Source: an uncultured Planctomycetia bacterium (GTDB lineage Bacteria; Planctomycetota; Phycisphaerae; FEN-1346; JAACEH01). Taken from it: a DNA stretch of 58,392 nucleotides. Of this stretch, positions 48,194 to 56,359 are shown one piece after another. The stretch lies in NCBI GenBank assembly GCA_903929765.1, contig CAIYVX010000019.1:1-58392 (forward strand). Direction: 5' to 3'. Position 1 is the first letter of the stretch. Every line of letters begins with the position of its first letter. The notes beneath the pieces are model-generated. The model made no database searches. It had not been told where the DNA came from and was given only the letters and a program-made list of their open reading frames with translations. Made by a program: the position numbers and the translations under genes.

Positions 48194-49831
48194 TTACGTC
48201 AACTGGTCCAGATCCAAACTGTGCCGCAATTCCGCCATTTCCCCCGCCGATAGCTCGTCGTCAAACTCTTCCGCCTCCGTTAACCCCTCTCCCTTGGGAG
48301 AGGGTGGCCCGTAAGGGCCGGGCGAGGGGTTGAGGCCGGAAACCTCGAACTTCGGCTCGAAATCATGTTTCGCCGGCGCCGCCGCAAATACCTCCGACCC
48401 CACATCGGACACTCCCAAAACCCGCCGAAACATCAACCCGCGCGCCGTTCCATACTCCACGCCCGTCCAAGCCACCAGCTCCACCCCGGCCGGGCATAAA
48501 ATCTCCAAATCGCCGCTCCGCGCCGCCGAAACCAGAACCACCGGCGGCGCCGTCTCTCCCGCCGCGTCCAGCCCCGCCTCCGGGTACGCCCGGGCGATCA
48601 GCCGCACATGGTCTTCCAGCCAGCGCCGCGCCTCCAGCGCCGCCCGCAACACCTCCGGGTTCGCCGAGGCCTCGCCCGTGCCCTCTTCCGCCGCAAGCAC
48701 CGCCACCGCCCGCCCTGCCGCGTCCACCGCCAGAAGCGCCGGTCGTTCCGCCGCCCCCACCAGGCCCGCCAACTCGATCACGCCCCGGTTCTGCGGCAGC
48801 AAACCCTCCAGCGATTCCCCCACCGCCGCCAGAAGTTCCTCTTCCGACCCCGGCGTCCACGCCGCAAACATCTTGGGTCTGACGCTGCTGTCATGTAGGG
48901 CGGATGCGCTGTTTGCAGCCGCCGTAATCAAATGCCGTTTTCCGCTTGGTGTGGCTGTTGTTGTTTCTTCTTTTGTTGTTTTTGTTGTTTCTTCTTTTTC
49001 TGCTGCGCCTGAAGTCTGAGGTCTGAGGTCTGAAGCCTGCCGTTTGTTGCCTTCCGTTTCCAGCACCGGCCTCAACCGCTCATACACCAGTTCCGCGCTG
49101 ACGTAATCCATCACCGTTTGCGGCGACGCCCACGCCCCGCCGTCCGTCGCGCGCTTCAGCCGCCGCCCCGCAAACGTCGGCGAGCCGCCCAGGTGGGCAA
49201 TCGCCACCCGCGCCAACCGCCGATAGGCCCGCTCCGCTTCCGCCTCGCCCCCCGCCTCCACGACGAACACGTCCGGCACAATCCCCGTCGCCGCTTCCGC
49301 CGACTTCAACTCGCGGTAAGCCTCCACCAGGCTCTCCGACGCCGGCGCCGCCAGGACGATGCAATGCTCCGGCAACTGCCGCTCCAGCGCCAGGTAACTC
49401 CCCGCCGCGTCGGCCAGAACCAGCACGATCCGCGTCGCCACGGCGATCAACCGGTCCAGCTTCCGCGCCGGGTCCGCGTCATCCACCGCCAGATTGTCGC
49501 CGTTAATTTGAACGCAGGCCCGCTCGCCGCGAAATGTTATCAGCAGCGTCGCCCCCGCCGGCGCCGTCAGCCGCCCCAGCGCCGCCCGCCCCAGCGCCGC
49601 CCGGCGGTCCGGGGCCAGCCCCGCCGCCAGCAGCGCCAGCACCGGAACCTTCGCCCGCTCGGCCTCCGGGACGATCGCTTGCGGCGACGCCTGCCGCTCC
49701 GCCCCGCCGCGACCCGCCGGACCAGTCCGCCCCGCCGGCGCCGAAAGAAACAGGTCGCCCAATGCCTGGAGTTCCGGCGACACTTCGCCGCGACCCGGCC
49801 CGAGTTTCATCACCGCGGCCTGAACTTCCAT
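48194..49831 (-). CDS. Protein of unknown function with two in-frame repeat insertions
   Basis: 545 residues. The N-terminal part (about 1-260) ends in an alpha/beta domain (ACVQINGDNLAVDD, IVLVLADAAGSYLALERQ, IPDVFVVEAGG-like) that resembles the effector half of MinD/ParA-like proteins without a P-loop. Residues about 260-314 are coded by repeat modules (D, linker, G) and read as an unstructured Thr/Glu/Lys-rich linker. A second domain (about 315-495) follows, and near the end a family C element codes SPGPYGPPSPKGEG (about 498-517). It lies just downstream of the ParA-CBM48 gene, perhaps its partner. I do not recognise the family. Confidence 0.7.
   Translation of the reverse strand: MEVQAAVMKLGPGRGEVSPELQALGDLFLSAPAGRTGPAGRGGAERQASPQAIVPEAERAKVPVLALLAAGLAPDRRAALGRAALGRLTAPAGATLLITFRGERACVQINGDNLAVDDADPARKLDRLIAVATRIVLVLADAAGSYLALERQLPEHCIVLAAPASESLVEAYRELKSAEAATGIVPDVFVVEAGGEAEAERAYRRLARVAIAHLGGSPTFAGRRLKRATDGGAWASPQTVMDYVSAELVYERLRPVLETEGNKRQASDLRPQTSGAAEKEETTKTTKEETTTATPSGKRHLITAAANSASALHDSSVRPKMFAAWTPGSEEELLAAVGESLEGLLPQNRGVIELAGLVGAAERPALLAVDAAGRAVAVLAAEEGTGEASANPEVLRAALEARRWLEDHVRLIARAYPEAGLDAAGETAPPVVLVSAARSGDLEILCPAGVELVAWTGVEYGTARGLMFRRVLGVSDVGSEVFAAAPAKHDFEPKFEVSGLNPSPGPYGPPSPKGEGLTEAEEFDDELSAGEMAELRHSLDLDQLT
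48281..48338. repeat. Family C element in frame near the C-terminus of the 545-residue protein
   Basis: CCCTCTCCCTTGGGAGAGGGTGGC...GGGCGAGGGG, an ordinary C unit. The gene reads it on the complement as GPPSPKGEG. Confidence 0.85.
48890..49050. repeat. G, linker and D modules in frame in the 545-residue protein
   Basis: TGTAGGGCGGATGCGC (G), AATGCCGTTTTCCGCTTGG with GTTGTTGTTTCTTCTTTTG runs (linker), and TGCTGCGCCTGAAGTCTGAGG units (D), in the order seen in the intergenic island at 47930. Confidence 0.85.
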
Positions 49832-49849
49832 TCTTCTGACGCCTCTGTT

Positions 49850-49990
49850 GTTCGTAGGGACTGGGTTCTACCCTGTCCGGTTGTTGCTGTTTCTTCTTCA
49901 CCCCTCTCCCTTGAGGGAGAGGGTGGCCGCTTTGCGGCCGGGTGAGGGTGCACCTGTTGCTCCCAAATTACAAGTTGCTGTTGTTGTTTT
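49850..49990. repeat. Repeat island: E' and C
   Basis: GTAGGGACTGGGTTCTACCCTG (E', 49850-49882), linker, and a family C element (49898-49950). It separates parA from the 545-residue gene. Confidence 0.7.
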
Positions 49991-51160
49991 TTACTGTGCA
50001 CCAACCGCGGCCATCTCCGGTTTCACGACTTCCAGGAGGCTGTTGAACTCCCCGAACTCGTTCTGCACGCTGTTGGGGTTCGCCGGATCGGCCACCCACC
50101 GCCCGTCGATCACCAGCCGGTATTCGTACCGCCCCTGGCCCAGCGGCAGCTTCAGCCGCCAGGTGTGCCCGTCGCCTTCGTCGTGCCACATCGACCCCGC
50201 TTCCGGGTTCCAGCCGTTGAAATTCCCGGCCAGTTGCACCCGCTTCGCCCCCGGCGCCCGGGCCACGAACTGCACCCCGTCGACCGCCGTCTGCGGTCCC
50301 AGCAACTCCTCGGTCAACTGGCTGATCGCCGCCGACTCCGCCACGGCCGTGACCTGTGCCGACGCCTGCGCCGCCTCAAGTTGAATGGCAAAGGTGTCGG
50401 CCATCAGTTCCTGCGCCAGCGCCTGATAATCCTTGTGTCCCCGGCAACCCGGGAAAAATTCCGTGATCGGGCTGCCCGCCGCCGCCGCTTCCTTCAGCTT
50501 CGCGTTGAACCGCACGGTCGTCTCCGACAGCTCCGCCGCAAATTGCGTCCGCATCTGCCGGTACGCCGCCCGGTCGCTCTTGGTCCGCGGATCGTACATC
50601 GTCGGCACCACCACCACGCGCGGCCGGTGACCCGTCCGCTGCGCCACCAGGTTCACCGTGTCCCGCGCCCGCTCCACACTCTGGAGGCAGAAGTACCCCG
50701 TCTCCGCCGGAATCAGCACCGTGTCCGCCGCCCGCACCGCGTTGACCGACAGCAGGCTCATCGCCGGCCCGCAATCGATCACCGCCCATTCGTAAACCGC
50801 CGCCGCCCGAGTGAGGGCCTCGCGCAGCCGCTCCTCGCGCCGCGCCGCCCCGGACAGCCGCTGTTCCACCGCACTCAGCATGATCGAACCCGGCGCCAGG
50901 AAAAGTTGCGGCAACACCTCCCAGGCGATGTCCGCCAGCGACAGCGGCGCGCACCCGTCCTCCCGGTCCACCAGGCAATCAAACGTCGAACACTCCACGT
51001 CCGTCATCTTCACGTTGCAGCCCATCGTCGCGTGGGCCTGGGCGTCCAGATCGACGATCAGCGTCCGCTTCCCCGCCTCCGCCAGGCAGGCCGCCAGGTG
51101 GATGGTCGTGGTCGTCTTCCCGCAGCCGCCCTTTTGATTGAACACGGCGATTGTTCTCAT
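49991..51160 (-). CDS. ParA-family ATPase with C-terminal CBM48/AMPK-beta-like domain
   Basis: 389 residues. The deviant Walker A NQKGGCGKTTTT (9-19), LIVDLDAQAHAT (switch) and AVIDCGPAMSLL identify a ParA/MinD-type ATPase, used for DNA or cargo positioning. The last ~95 residues (from about 295) are a separate beta domain: VQFVARAPGAKRVQLAGNFNGW, then GDGHTWRLKLPLGQGRYEYRLVIDGRWVADP, the glycogen-binding CBM48/E-set pattern as in AMPK beta. There is no ParB gene in the window. Sugar binding is unproved. The promoter is unclear: TTGGCA and TATATT (51196-51222, minus) are only 15 bases apart. Confidence 0.9.
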   Translation of the reverse strand: MRTIAVFNQKGGCGKTTTTIHLAACLAEAGKRTLIVDLDAQAHATMGCNVKMTDVECSTFDCLVDREDGCAPLSLADIAWEVLPQLFLAPGSIMLSAVEQRLSGAARREERLREALTRAAAVYEWAVIDCGPAMSLLSVNAVRAADTVLIPAETGYFCLQSVERARDTVNLVAQRTGHRPRVVVVPTMYDPRTKSDRAAYRQMRTQFAAELSETTVRFNAKLKEAAAAGSPITEFFPGCRGHKDYQALAQELMADTFAIQLEAAQASAQVTAVAESAAISQLTEELLGPQTAVDGVQFVARAPGAKRVQLAGNFNGWNPEAGSMWHDEGDGHTWRLKLPLGQGRYEYRLVIDGRWVADPANPNSVQNEFGEFNSLLEVVKPEMAAVGAQ

Positions 51161-51676
51161 GAAAGGTCTCCCGAAAAAATTCCTCTGACCGCAGCAATAT
51201 ATCCCCGCCCCACTATTGCCAATCAGGTTTTCCCCGCCGGCGCAGCCTCTCCGCTATTCGAGGCAACGCAAGACGCTTGACGGCTGGTCGGCATGGAAAA
51301 CCTGTCCTGACAATACTGATAGGGCACTGCCGTGAATTATCGGACCGCCCGCGCTGCCATCTTTAAAAAATTATCGGACGCGAAGATTTGATTAAAAAAC
51401 GAGGGGGCTGCCGTTGCTGTTGTTGCCGTTGTTTTTTCCGGGTGCCACACTTTGAAGACCCGGCGTAACCGGGGCCAAAGTGTGTTCTTTGTTACGCCAT
51501 TTATCACCGAACGTCGCCATTTACGATCTGTGGTGGTGCTGCTGCCGTTGCTGCTTCACCCCTCGCCCTTGAAGGGAGAGGCTGGCACGAAGTGCCGAGT
51601 GAGGGCGCACCGGTTGCGCCCACAACGCCAGAGACTGCTGCTTCTGCCGTTCCTTACGTCTTAAGCCTGCCGCTTG
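51161..51676. repeat. Gene-free region upstream of parA: direct repeat, families B, C and D
   Basis: A direct repeat AATTATCGGAC at 51335-51345 and 51369-51379. Then linker (GTTGCTGTTGTTGCCGTTG), a family B unit (51440-51488), a diverged C element (51555-51606) and a short D piece (51656-51672). No gene is seen. Confidence 0.75.
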
Positions 51677-52033
51677 CTATTTCCCCATCGCCACCGCCAG
51701 CTTCGCATCCTTCTCCGCGTCCGACAACTTGTCCCACATCTCCGGGTGCCCGCCGCAGCAGAACCCCACCTTCATCCCCTTGTAATACCGCACCAGCACA
51801 TCCGGCACGTCGTTGGGGTTGAACGGCGCCCCGTTGATCGGGCAGAGACGGTTGACGGTCGCCCCCGCCTTCGCCGGCCCACTCGGCGTCCCCGGCGCCG
51901 GCGGCGTCAGGCAATACGCGCAGGCCGGCTTGACCGCCGGAGCCTGCGCTTTCGGCGCGCACCCGAAATTCGCCCCCGCCACCAGCAGCCCCAGCGCCGC
52001 CAGCAGCGCCAACCTCGTCATTACCCTTCGCAT
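51677..52033 (-). CDS. Lipoprotein with Cys-rich metal-binding (YHS-like) domain
   Basis: 118 residues; start at 52031-52033 with AGGAG seven bases upstream. Signal peptide RRVMTRLALLAALGLLVAGANFGC (lipidated Cys25), then CAYCLTPPAP, LCPINGAPFNPND and VGFCCGGHPEMWDKLSDAEKDAKL. The CPI..G and FCC..C/H..W pattern is that of YHS/heavy-metal-binding lipoproteins, usually coordinating copper or iron. The role here is unknown. A short AlaPro linker joins the anchor to the domain. Confidence 0.8.
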   Translation of the reverse strand: MRRVMTRLALLAALGLLVAGANFGCAPKAQAPAVKPACAYCLTPPAPGTPSGPAKAGATVNRLCPINGAPFNPNDVPDVLVRYYKGMKVGFCCGGHPEMWDKLSDAEKDAKLAVAMGK

Positions 52034-52059
52034 TGCTCTTCTCCTCATAACTGTCCGTA

Positions 52060-52190
52060 CTTCATGTTTGGATATTCGCCGTTTCTGCCGTGTCCTCGCC
52101 AAACCTCCCTTTTCACTCTACCGCAAAAACCGTACACCGGGGGTCTTTTTTACTTTTTACTTTTACCTTTTACTTTTTACTTTCACCTTC
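52060..52190. repeat. J half-unit and AT/CT-rich H-like run upstream of aroA
   Basis: TTTGGATATTCGCCGTTTCT (52066-52085) matches one arm of J. TTTACTTTTTACTTTTACC and similar units (52145-52190) resemble H. They end about 40 bases before the aroA start. Confidence 0.6.
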
Positions 52191-52230
52191 CCTCTTCCTT
52201 CCGTCCCCGAAAATCGATTAAACTGTGGTC

Positions 52231-53613
52231 ATGTCCACCGAACGGTTACAGGTCGTCCGCCGCCCGATCACCGGCACGGTCCGCCCGCCCGGCTCCAAGA
52301 GCCTGACCAACCGCGCCCTCATTGCCGCCGGCCTGGCCGACGGCGAAAGTCTCCTCCGCGGCTGCCTCGACTCCGACGACGCCCGCTACATGAGCCGCGC
52401 CTGGCGAAAGCTCGGCGCCAACATCGGTATTGCCAATGATGAAGCAATGGGTGGCCTGGCCGCGCGCGGCCACGCGGATAGCTCGACACCATCCGAAATC
52501 ATCTCCGTCCCCGAAGTCCTCCTCCGCGTGCGCGGCTGTTCCGGCCGACTCAAACCCGGTCCCGTCGAACTCAAAGTCGGCAACGCCGGCACCGCCATGC
52601 GCTTCCTCACCGCCGTCGTCGCCCTCGGCCGCGGCGACTATCGCCTCGACGGCTCGACCCGCATGCGCGAGCGACCCATCGAAGACCTGCTCGACGCCCT
52701 GCGCCACCTCGGCGTCGACGCCCACTGCGAAGTCGATTCCGGTTGCCCGCCCGTCCTCGTCCACGCCGACGGACTCCCCGGCGGACCCGTCACCGTCTCC
52801 GGCCGCATCTCCAGCCAATACCTCTCCGGCCTCCTCCTGGCCGCCCCCTACGCCGACGCCCCCGTCGCCATCTCCGTCGACGGCGACCTCGTCAGCAAAC
52901 CCTACGCCGCCATGACCTGCCGACTCATGGCCGACTTCGGCGTCCCCGTCGCCAACGACAATTTCCAACATTTCATCATCGAACCCGGACGCTACGCCGC
53001 CCGCGATTACCAGATCGAACCCGACGCCACCGCCGCCACTTACTTCTGGGCCGCCGCCGCCCTCACCGGCGGCCGCGTCACCGTCGCCGGACTCTCCGCC
53101 GCCAGCGCCCAGGGCGACGTCGCCTTTGTCCGCGTCCTGGAAAAGATGGGCTGCCACGTCACCGAAGACGCCGAAGGCCTCACCGTCGAAGGACCGCCGG
53201 CCAAACCAGTAAAACCGGGCCATCCCCGCCTGCGCGGCCTGCGCGTCGATCTCAACGCCATGCCCGACACCGCCCTGACCCTGGCCGCCCTGGCCCTCTT
53301 CGCCGACGGCGAAACCGTCATCGAAAACGTCGCCAACCTCCGCGTCAAGGAAACCGACCGCCTTGCCGCCCTGGCCGTGGAACTGCGAAAGTTCGGCGCC
53401 ACCGTCGAAGAACGGGCCGACGGCCTCCGCATCGTCCCGCCCGCCCATCCTCACCCCGCCCAGGTCGAAACCTACGACGATCACCGCATGGCCATGAGTT
53501 TCGCCCTCGCCGCCCTCCGCGTCGAAGGCGTCGAAATTCTCGGCGCCAACTGCGTCGCCAAAACCTTCCCCGATTTCTTTTCCGTCCTGCGCCAACTCGC
53601 CGGACAGGCGTGA
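52231..53613 (+). CDS. aroA: 3-phosphoshikimate 1-carboxyvinyltransferase (EPSP synthase)
   Basis: 460 residues; the shikimate-pathway step joining PEP to shikimate-3-phosphate. PPGSKSLTNRAL (19-30), ELKVGNAGTAMRFLTAV, SSQYLSGLLLAAPYA, EPDATAATYF, RVDLNAMPDTALTLAALAL and NLRVKETDRLAALA include the PEP- and S3P-binding residues. After the first strand pair an insertion of about 24 residues (about 71-94, EAMGGLAARGHADSST...) replaces a tight turn; its DNA is a family F palindrome. The length is therefore some 20-30 residues above usual. The start is the ATG at 52231; an in-frame GTG lies six bases upstream. Confidence 0.96.
   Translation: MSTERLQVVRRPITGTVRPPGSKSLTNRALIAAGLADGESLLRGCLDSDDARYMSRAWRKLGANIGIANDEAMGGLAARGHADSSTPSEIISVPEVLLRVRGCSGRLKPGPVELKVGNAGTAMRFLTAVVALGRGDYRLDGSTRMRERPIEDLLDALRHLGVDAHCEVDSGCPPVLVHADGLPGGPVTVSGRISSQYLSGLLLAAPYADAPVAISVDGDLVSKPYAAMTCRLMADFGVPVANDNFQHFIIEPGRYAARDYQIEPDATAATYFWAAAALTGGRVTVAGLSAASAQGDVAFVRVLEKMGCHVTEDAEGLTVEGPPAKPVKPGHPRLRGLRVDLNAMPDTALTLAALALFADGETVIENVANLRVKETDRLAALAVELRKFGATVEERADGLRIVPPAHPHPAQVETYDDHRMAMSFALAALRVEGVEILGANCVAKTFPDFFSVLRQLAGQA
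52435..52480. repeat. Family F palindrome in frame in aroA
   Basis: GGGTGGCCTGGCCGCGCG-CGGCCACGC, matching GGGTGGCATGGCCACGC / GCGTGGCCATG copies elsewhere. Confidence 0.75.
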
Positions 53614-53639
53614 TGCTGTTGTTTTTGTTTTGGCCAACA

Positions 53640-53800
53640 ATAACCGTGGGTGGCATGGCCACGCTTCGCGTGGCCATGAATGAACGACGCTTGGAATAGA
53701 AGCTGTTGTTGTTTTTTTTCTTTTGAAGCCCCCAGCATTGCTGGGGGACGCCGTTTCTTCTTCTTTTGCTTTTTAATTTTTACCTTTTACTTTTCTCGCC
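53640..53800. repeat. Repeat island: F, linker, A, H
   Basis: F (53648-53681), GTTGTTGTTTTTTTTCTTTTG linker, A (53722-53760), and AT-rich H units (53763-53800) that provide the C-terminal codons and stop of the minus-strand gene ending at 53773. Confidence 0.8.
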
Positions 53801-54222
53801 CCCGCCCCCCACCCCGCCAACTGCCCCGCCGTCATCGCCACCCACAAACTGAACACCGTTATCATCGTCCCGCTGAACCAGTCGAAGTCCGTCACGATGA
53901 AGTGCAACTCCTCCCCCGTCTTCGTCCCCGCCGCATAACCCTCCCACAACCCCGACAAATATCCCAGCGCCGCCACCACCGGCGTCCACTTCAGCATCCC
54001 CAGCACCGCCCGCGCCTCCAGCCCCGCCCGCCGCCGGATCACCGTCACCAGGAACACCCCCACCGCCACTCCCGCCATCGTCGGCCACACCGACATGAAA
54101 AACCGCTCCGGCGAACCATCCACCACAATCCCATCCACCGTCGCCGCCAGGCAGGCCAAACTCCACGTCGACGCCGCCAGCACCGGCCGCTTCGCCATCC
54201 ACTCCCGCATCAGCTTCCACAT
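53773..54222 (-). CDS. Small membrane protein of unknown function
   Basis: 149 residues with four likely membrane spans (about 13-35, 45-62, 70-95, 110-140). Charged loops include GLEARAVLGMLKWTP and GTKTGEELHFIV. The last residues (KVKGKN-stop) come from an H-type repeat. No family is recognised. AGGAATTTAATTT precedes the ATG. Confidence 0.65.
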   Translation of the reverse strand: MWKLMREWMAKRPVLAASTWSLACLAATVDGIVVDGSPERFFMSVWPTMAGVAVGVFLVTVIRRRAGLEARAVLGMLKWTPVVAALGYLSGLWEGYAAGTKTGEELHFIVTDFDWFSGTMITVFSLWVAMTAGQLAGWGAGARKVKGKN

Positions 54223-54538
54223 AAATTAAATTCCTATCGTGCCGTTTCTTTTCGTAGGGACAGGGCTCTGCCCTGTCCTGCTGTTGTTTCTGTTCGTAGG
54301 GGCAGAGTTTATCTCGGCCCTGCTGTTTCTTCTTTTGAAGCTCCCAGCACTGCTGGGGGACGCTGTTTCTGTTTTTGACTTTCTGTTCTCAAACTCCAAA
54401 TTCCCGGCCGCCTCCGGAACTTTCAACCACCAATCTCAATGCCCCGCAGGGGCTAAAGTTCTTAGCCGGGGGTGAAACCCCCGGTACACCATCCCACGAA
54501 ATATTTATTTTTTTTCTTCTTCTTCTTCTTCTTCTTCT
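54223..54538. repeat. Gene-free repeat island: E', E, A, linker
   Basis: GTAGGGACAGGGCTCTGCCC (E', 54253-54283), GGGGCAGAGTTTATCTCGGCCC (E, 54294-54325), a family A palindrome (54333-54370), and a long TTC-repeat run (54510-54538) leading into the C element of the next entry. Confidence 0.8.
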
Positions 54539-54590
54539 TCACCCCTCTCCCTTGGGAGAGGGTGGCCCGTCAGGGCCGAGTGAGGAATTT
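54538..54590. repeat. Family C element forming the C-terminus of a membrane-protein gene
   Basis: CCCTCTCCCTTGGGAGAGGG and GGCCC...GGGCC, same as other C copies. Read on the minus strand it codes GPDGPPSPKGEG and then TGA. Confidence 0.8.
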
Positions 54591-55120
54591 CCATTCTGCG
54601 CGCCCGGCATCCCAGTCGACTTCCAGATGCCCGAGTTCGCCTTAAGGCCTAGCCACGATCCAACCAGAATGCAAGGAACCGCAAGAGAACCAATCAACGA
54701 TCCCCCTAACAAAACAAACCCCATGGAAAGACAAACTGCAAAGTACCATATATCTTCAACACATATCTTCGGATCCTGGTCGGTCAGTGTCGGCAGGATG
54801 ATTAAGAAAAGGCAAAAGCAAAGGACCGTCGCCGCACAACAGCCGAACAGCGAAAAAGGATTAGGTATTATCGTTTCGGCCAACTTTCCTGCCCGACCGG
54901 CCACCCAGGATATCGAGAAAGACAAGGTGAAAAGACCCACAAATGCCCCCGCGACCAAACCAATGGCCAGTGCTAAATTTCTTATCAAATCTTCATCAGC
55001 TGAAGACGGAACCAGGACATAAAGAGAAATCAGCAATAGTGTCGTAAAGGGTACGCTTCCAAAGGTCGTAACCCTTTCGGCATGTTTCACAATCCAATGA
55101 CCAATCCGCGTCCAGGTCAT
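54539..55120 (-). CDS. Membrane protein of unknown function with repeat-coded tail
   Basis: 193 residues from the ATG at 55118-55120 (GGAGG eight bases upstream). Four likely spans: TLLLISLYVLVPS, LALAIGLVAGAFVGLFTLSF, LFGCCAATVLCFCLFLIILP, and VCLSMGFVLLGGSLIGSLAV. The last ~16 residues (SSLGPDGPPSPKGEG) and the stop are coded by a family C repeat, so the natural end of the protein has been replaced or extended. It starts five bases after the NIF3 gene, so they share a transcript. No family is recognised. Confidence 0.75.
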   Translation of the reverse strand: MTWTRIGHWIVKHAERVTTFGSVPFTTLLLISLYVLVPSSADEDLIRNLALAIGLVAGAFVGLFTLSFSISWVAGRAGKLAETIIPNPFSLFGCCAATVLCFCLFLIILPTLTDQDPKICVEDIWYFAVCLSMGFVLLGGSLIGSLAVPCILVGSWLGLKANSGIWKSTGMPGAQNGNSSLGPDGPPSPKGEG

Positions 55121-55125
55121 CGCCA

Positions 55126-56256
55126 CTACCTCCACCCGCTCGGATCCTTCTCCGTCCGACTCTCCACCACGCTCACCCCCGGCAGCGCCGCTCTCAATAT
55201 CCCCGCCAGCCCCGCCACCGCCGGCTGCTCCGTCGCAAAATGCCCCGCCACAATCACCGCCAGCCCCGCGTCCCGCGCCGCCAGCCGATCCGCATGTTTC
55301 ATCTCGCCCGTCAAATAAACCTCCGCCCCCGCCCGCGCCGCGTGCGGCCACCAATCCCCCGCCGACCCGCTCCCCACCGCCAGCCGCCGCACCTTCCCGC
55401 GCTTCTCTCCGATCACCTCCACCGCCTTAACGCCGAACGCCCGTTTCGCCCGAGCCACCAGCGCCCCTACCGTCATCGCCTTTTCCAAATCCCCCACGCG
55501 ACCCAGCCCCGCCCCCGCCGCCGGAACGTCAACCGGAATCAAATCAAACGCCGGCTCCTCATAACTGTGCGCCTCCCGCAGCGCCGCCACCACCGCCTCC
55601 ACCCGCCCCGCCGGCACCACCGTCTCCAGCCGCACTTCCTCCACATATTCCTTCCGCCCGCGCTCGCCCAGCGTCGGATGCGTCGTCATGCCGCCATTAA
55701 AACTCCCCACCCCCTCCGCCCGAAACGCACACTCGCTGTAATCCCCGATCCGCCCCGCCCCCGCCGCAAAGAGCGCCTCCTCCACCCGATCCAAATCCTC
55801 TTCCGGCAGGAACGTCACCAGCTTGTACCCCCGCGCCAGCGCCGCCGGCGCCATCGGCGTCGCCTCTTTCAGCCCCATCATCGCCGCCAGAATGTCGTTC
55901 AACCCGCCCGCCGCCAGATCGTAATTCGTATGTGCCGCCACCAGCGCCACCCCCGCCGCCGCTGCTTGCAGCGCCACCGCCCCCGCCACCGTCTCCGCCG
56001 TAAATCCGCCACGTTGGGGCAGCGCTTGTCTCGGCCCGGTCGTGGAAAAAAACAACGGATGATGCGTCACCAGGCACTGCGCCTTCGCCCGCGCCGCCTC
56101 GCGCACGTTCCCCGCCGTCGGATCCAGCGCCACCAGCACGCGCCGCACCTTCGCCTTCGGATCGCCCACCAGCAACCCCGAGTTATCCGTCTCCAGTTGC
56201 AGCCGAAACGGCGCCGCCCGATCAATTGCCGCCACCACGTCCGCTACGGTCGTCAT
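55126..56256 (-). CDS. NIF3/DUF34 family dinuclear-metal protein
   Basis: 376 residues, the longer NIF3 type with a middle CutA-like insertion (KLVTFLPEEDLDRVEEALFAAGAG ... SYEEPAFDLIP). Metal histidines are seen in LVTHHPLFF (65-66) and VAAHTNYD, and the C-terminal ones in VIVAGHFATEQPA. The family is linked to GTP cyclohydrolase-like folds and metal or nucleotide handling. Directly after HHPLFF comes STTGPRQALPQRGG (about 71-84), longer than usual; its DNA is a family E palindrome. TTAGGAGG precedes the ATG. Confidence 0.9.
   Translation of the reverse strand: MTTVADVVAAIDRAAPFRLQLETDNSGLLVGDPKAKVRRVLVALDPTAGNVREAARAKAQCLVTHHPLFFSTTGPRQALPQRGGFTAETVAGAVALQAAAAGVALVAAHTNYDLAAGGLNDILAAMMGLKEATPMAPAALARGYKLVTFLPEEDLDRVEEALFAAGAGRIGDYSECAFRAEGVGSFNGGMTTHPTLGERGRKEYVEEVRLETVVPAGRVEAVVAALREAHSYEEPAFDLIPVDVPAAGAGLGRVGDLEKAMTVGALVARAKRAFGVKAVEVIGEKRGKVRRLAVGSGSAGDWWPHAARAGAEVYLTGEMKHADRLAARDAGLAVIVAGHFATEQPAVAGLAGILRAALPGVSVVESRTEKDPSGWR
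56013..56045. repeat. Family E palindrome in frame in the NIF3 gene
   Basis: GGGGCAGCGCTTGTCTCGGCCC, one or two bases different from the copies at 32643 and 54294. Confidence 0.8.
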
Positions 56257-56359
56257 CGGAAATCCTCCTAAGACTCGTCCCGCCCAAAGTGTAGCAAAGC
56301 ACCCCGCCCGATGCTACAATTTGCCCCGGTTGTCCGTGCGGCTCCCGGCCCGACGTTTT

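Noticed and set aside
41650-54590. CRISPR arrays
   Set aside because: The repeats are palindromic, scattered, of several families and not evenly spaced with unique spacers; no cas gene is present.
54375-55022. 215-codon plus-strand frame starting in a repeat island
   Set aside because: It begins in repeats and is antisense to a membrane protein that has a proper ribosome-binding site and membrane spans.
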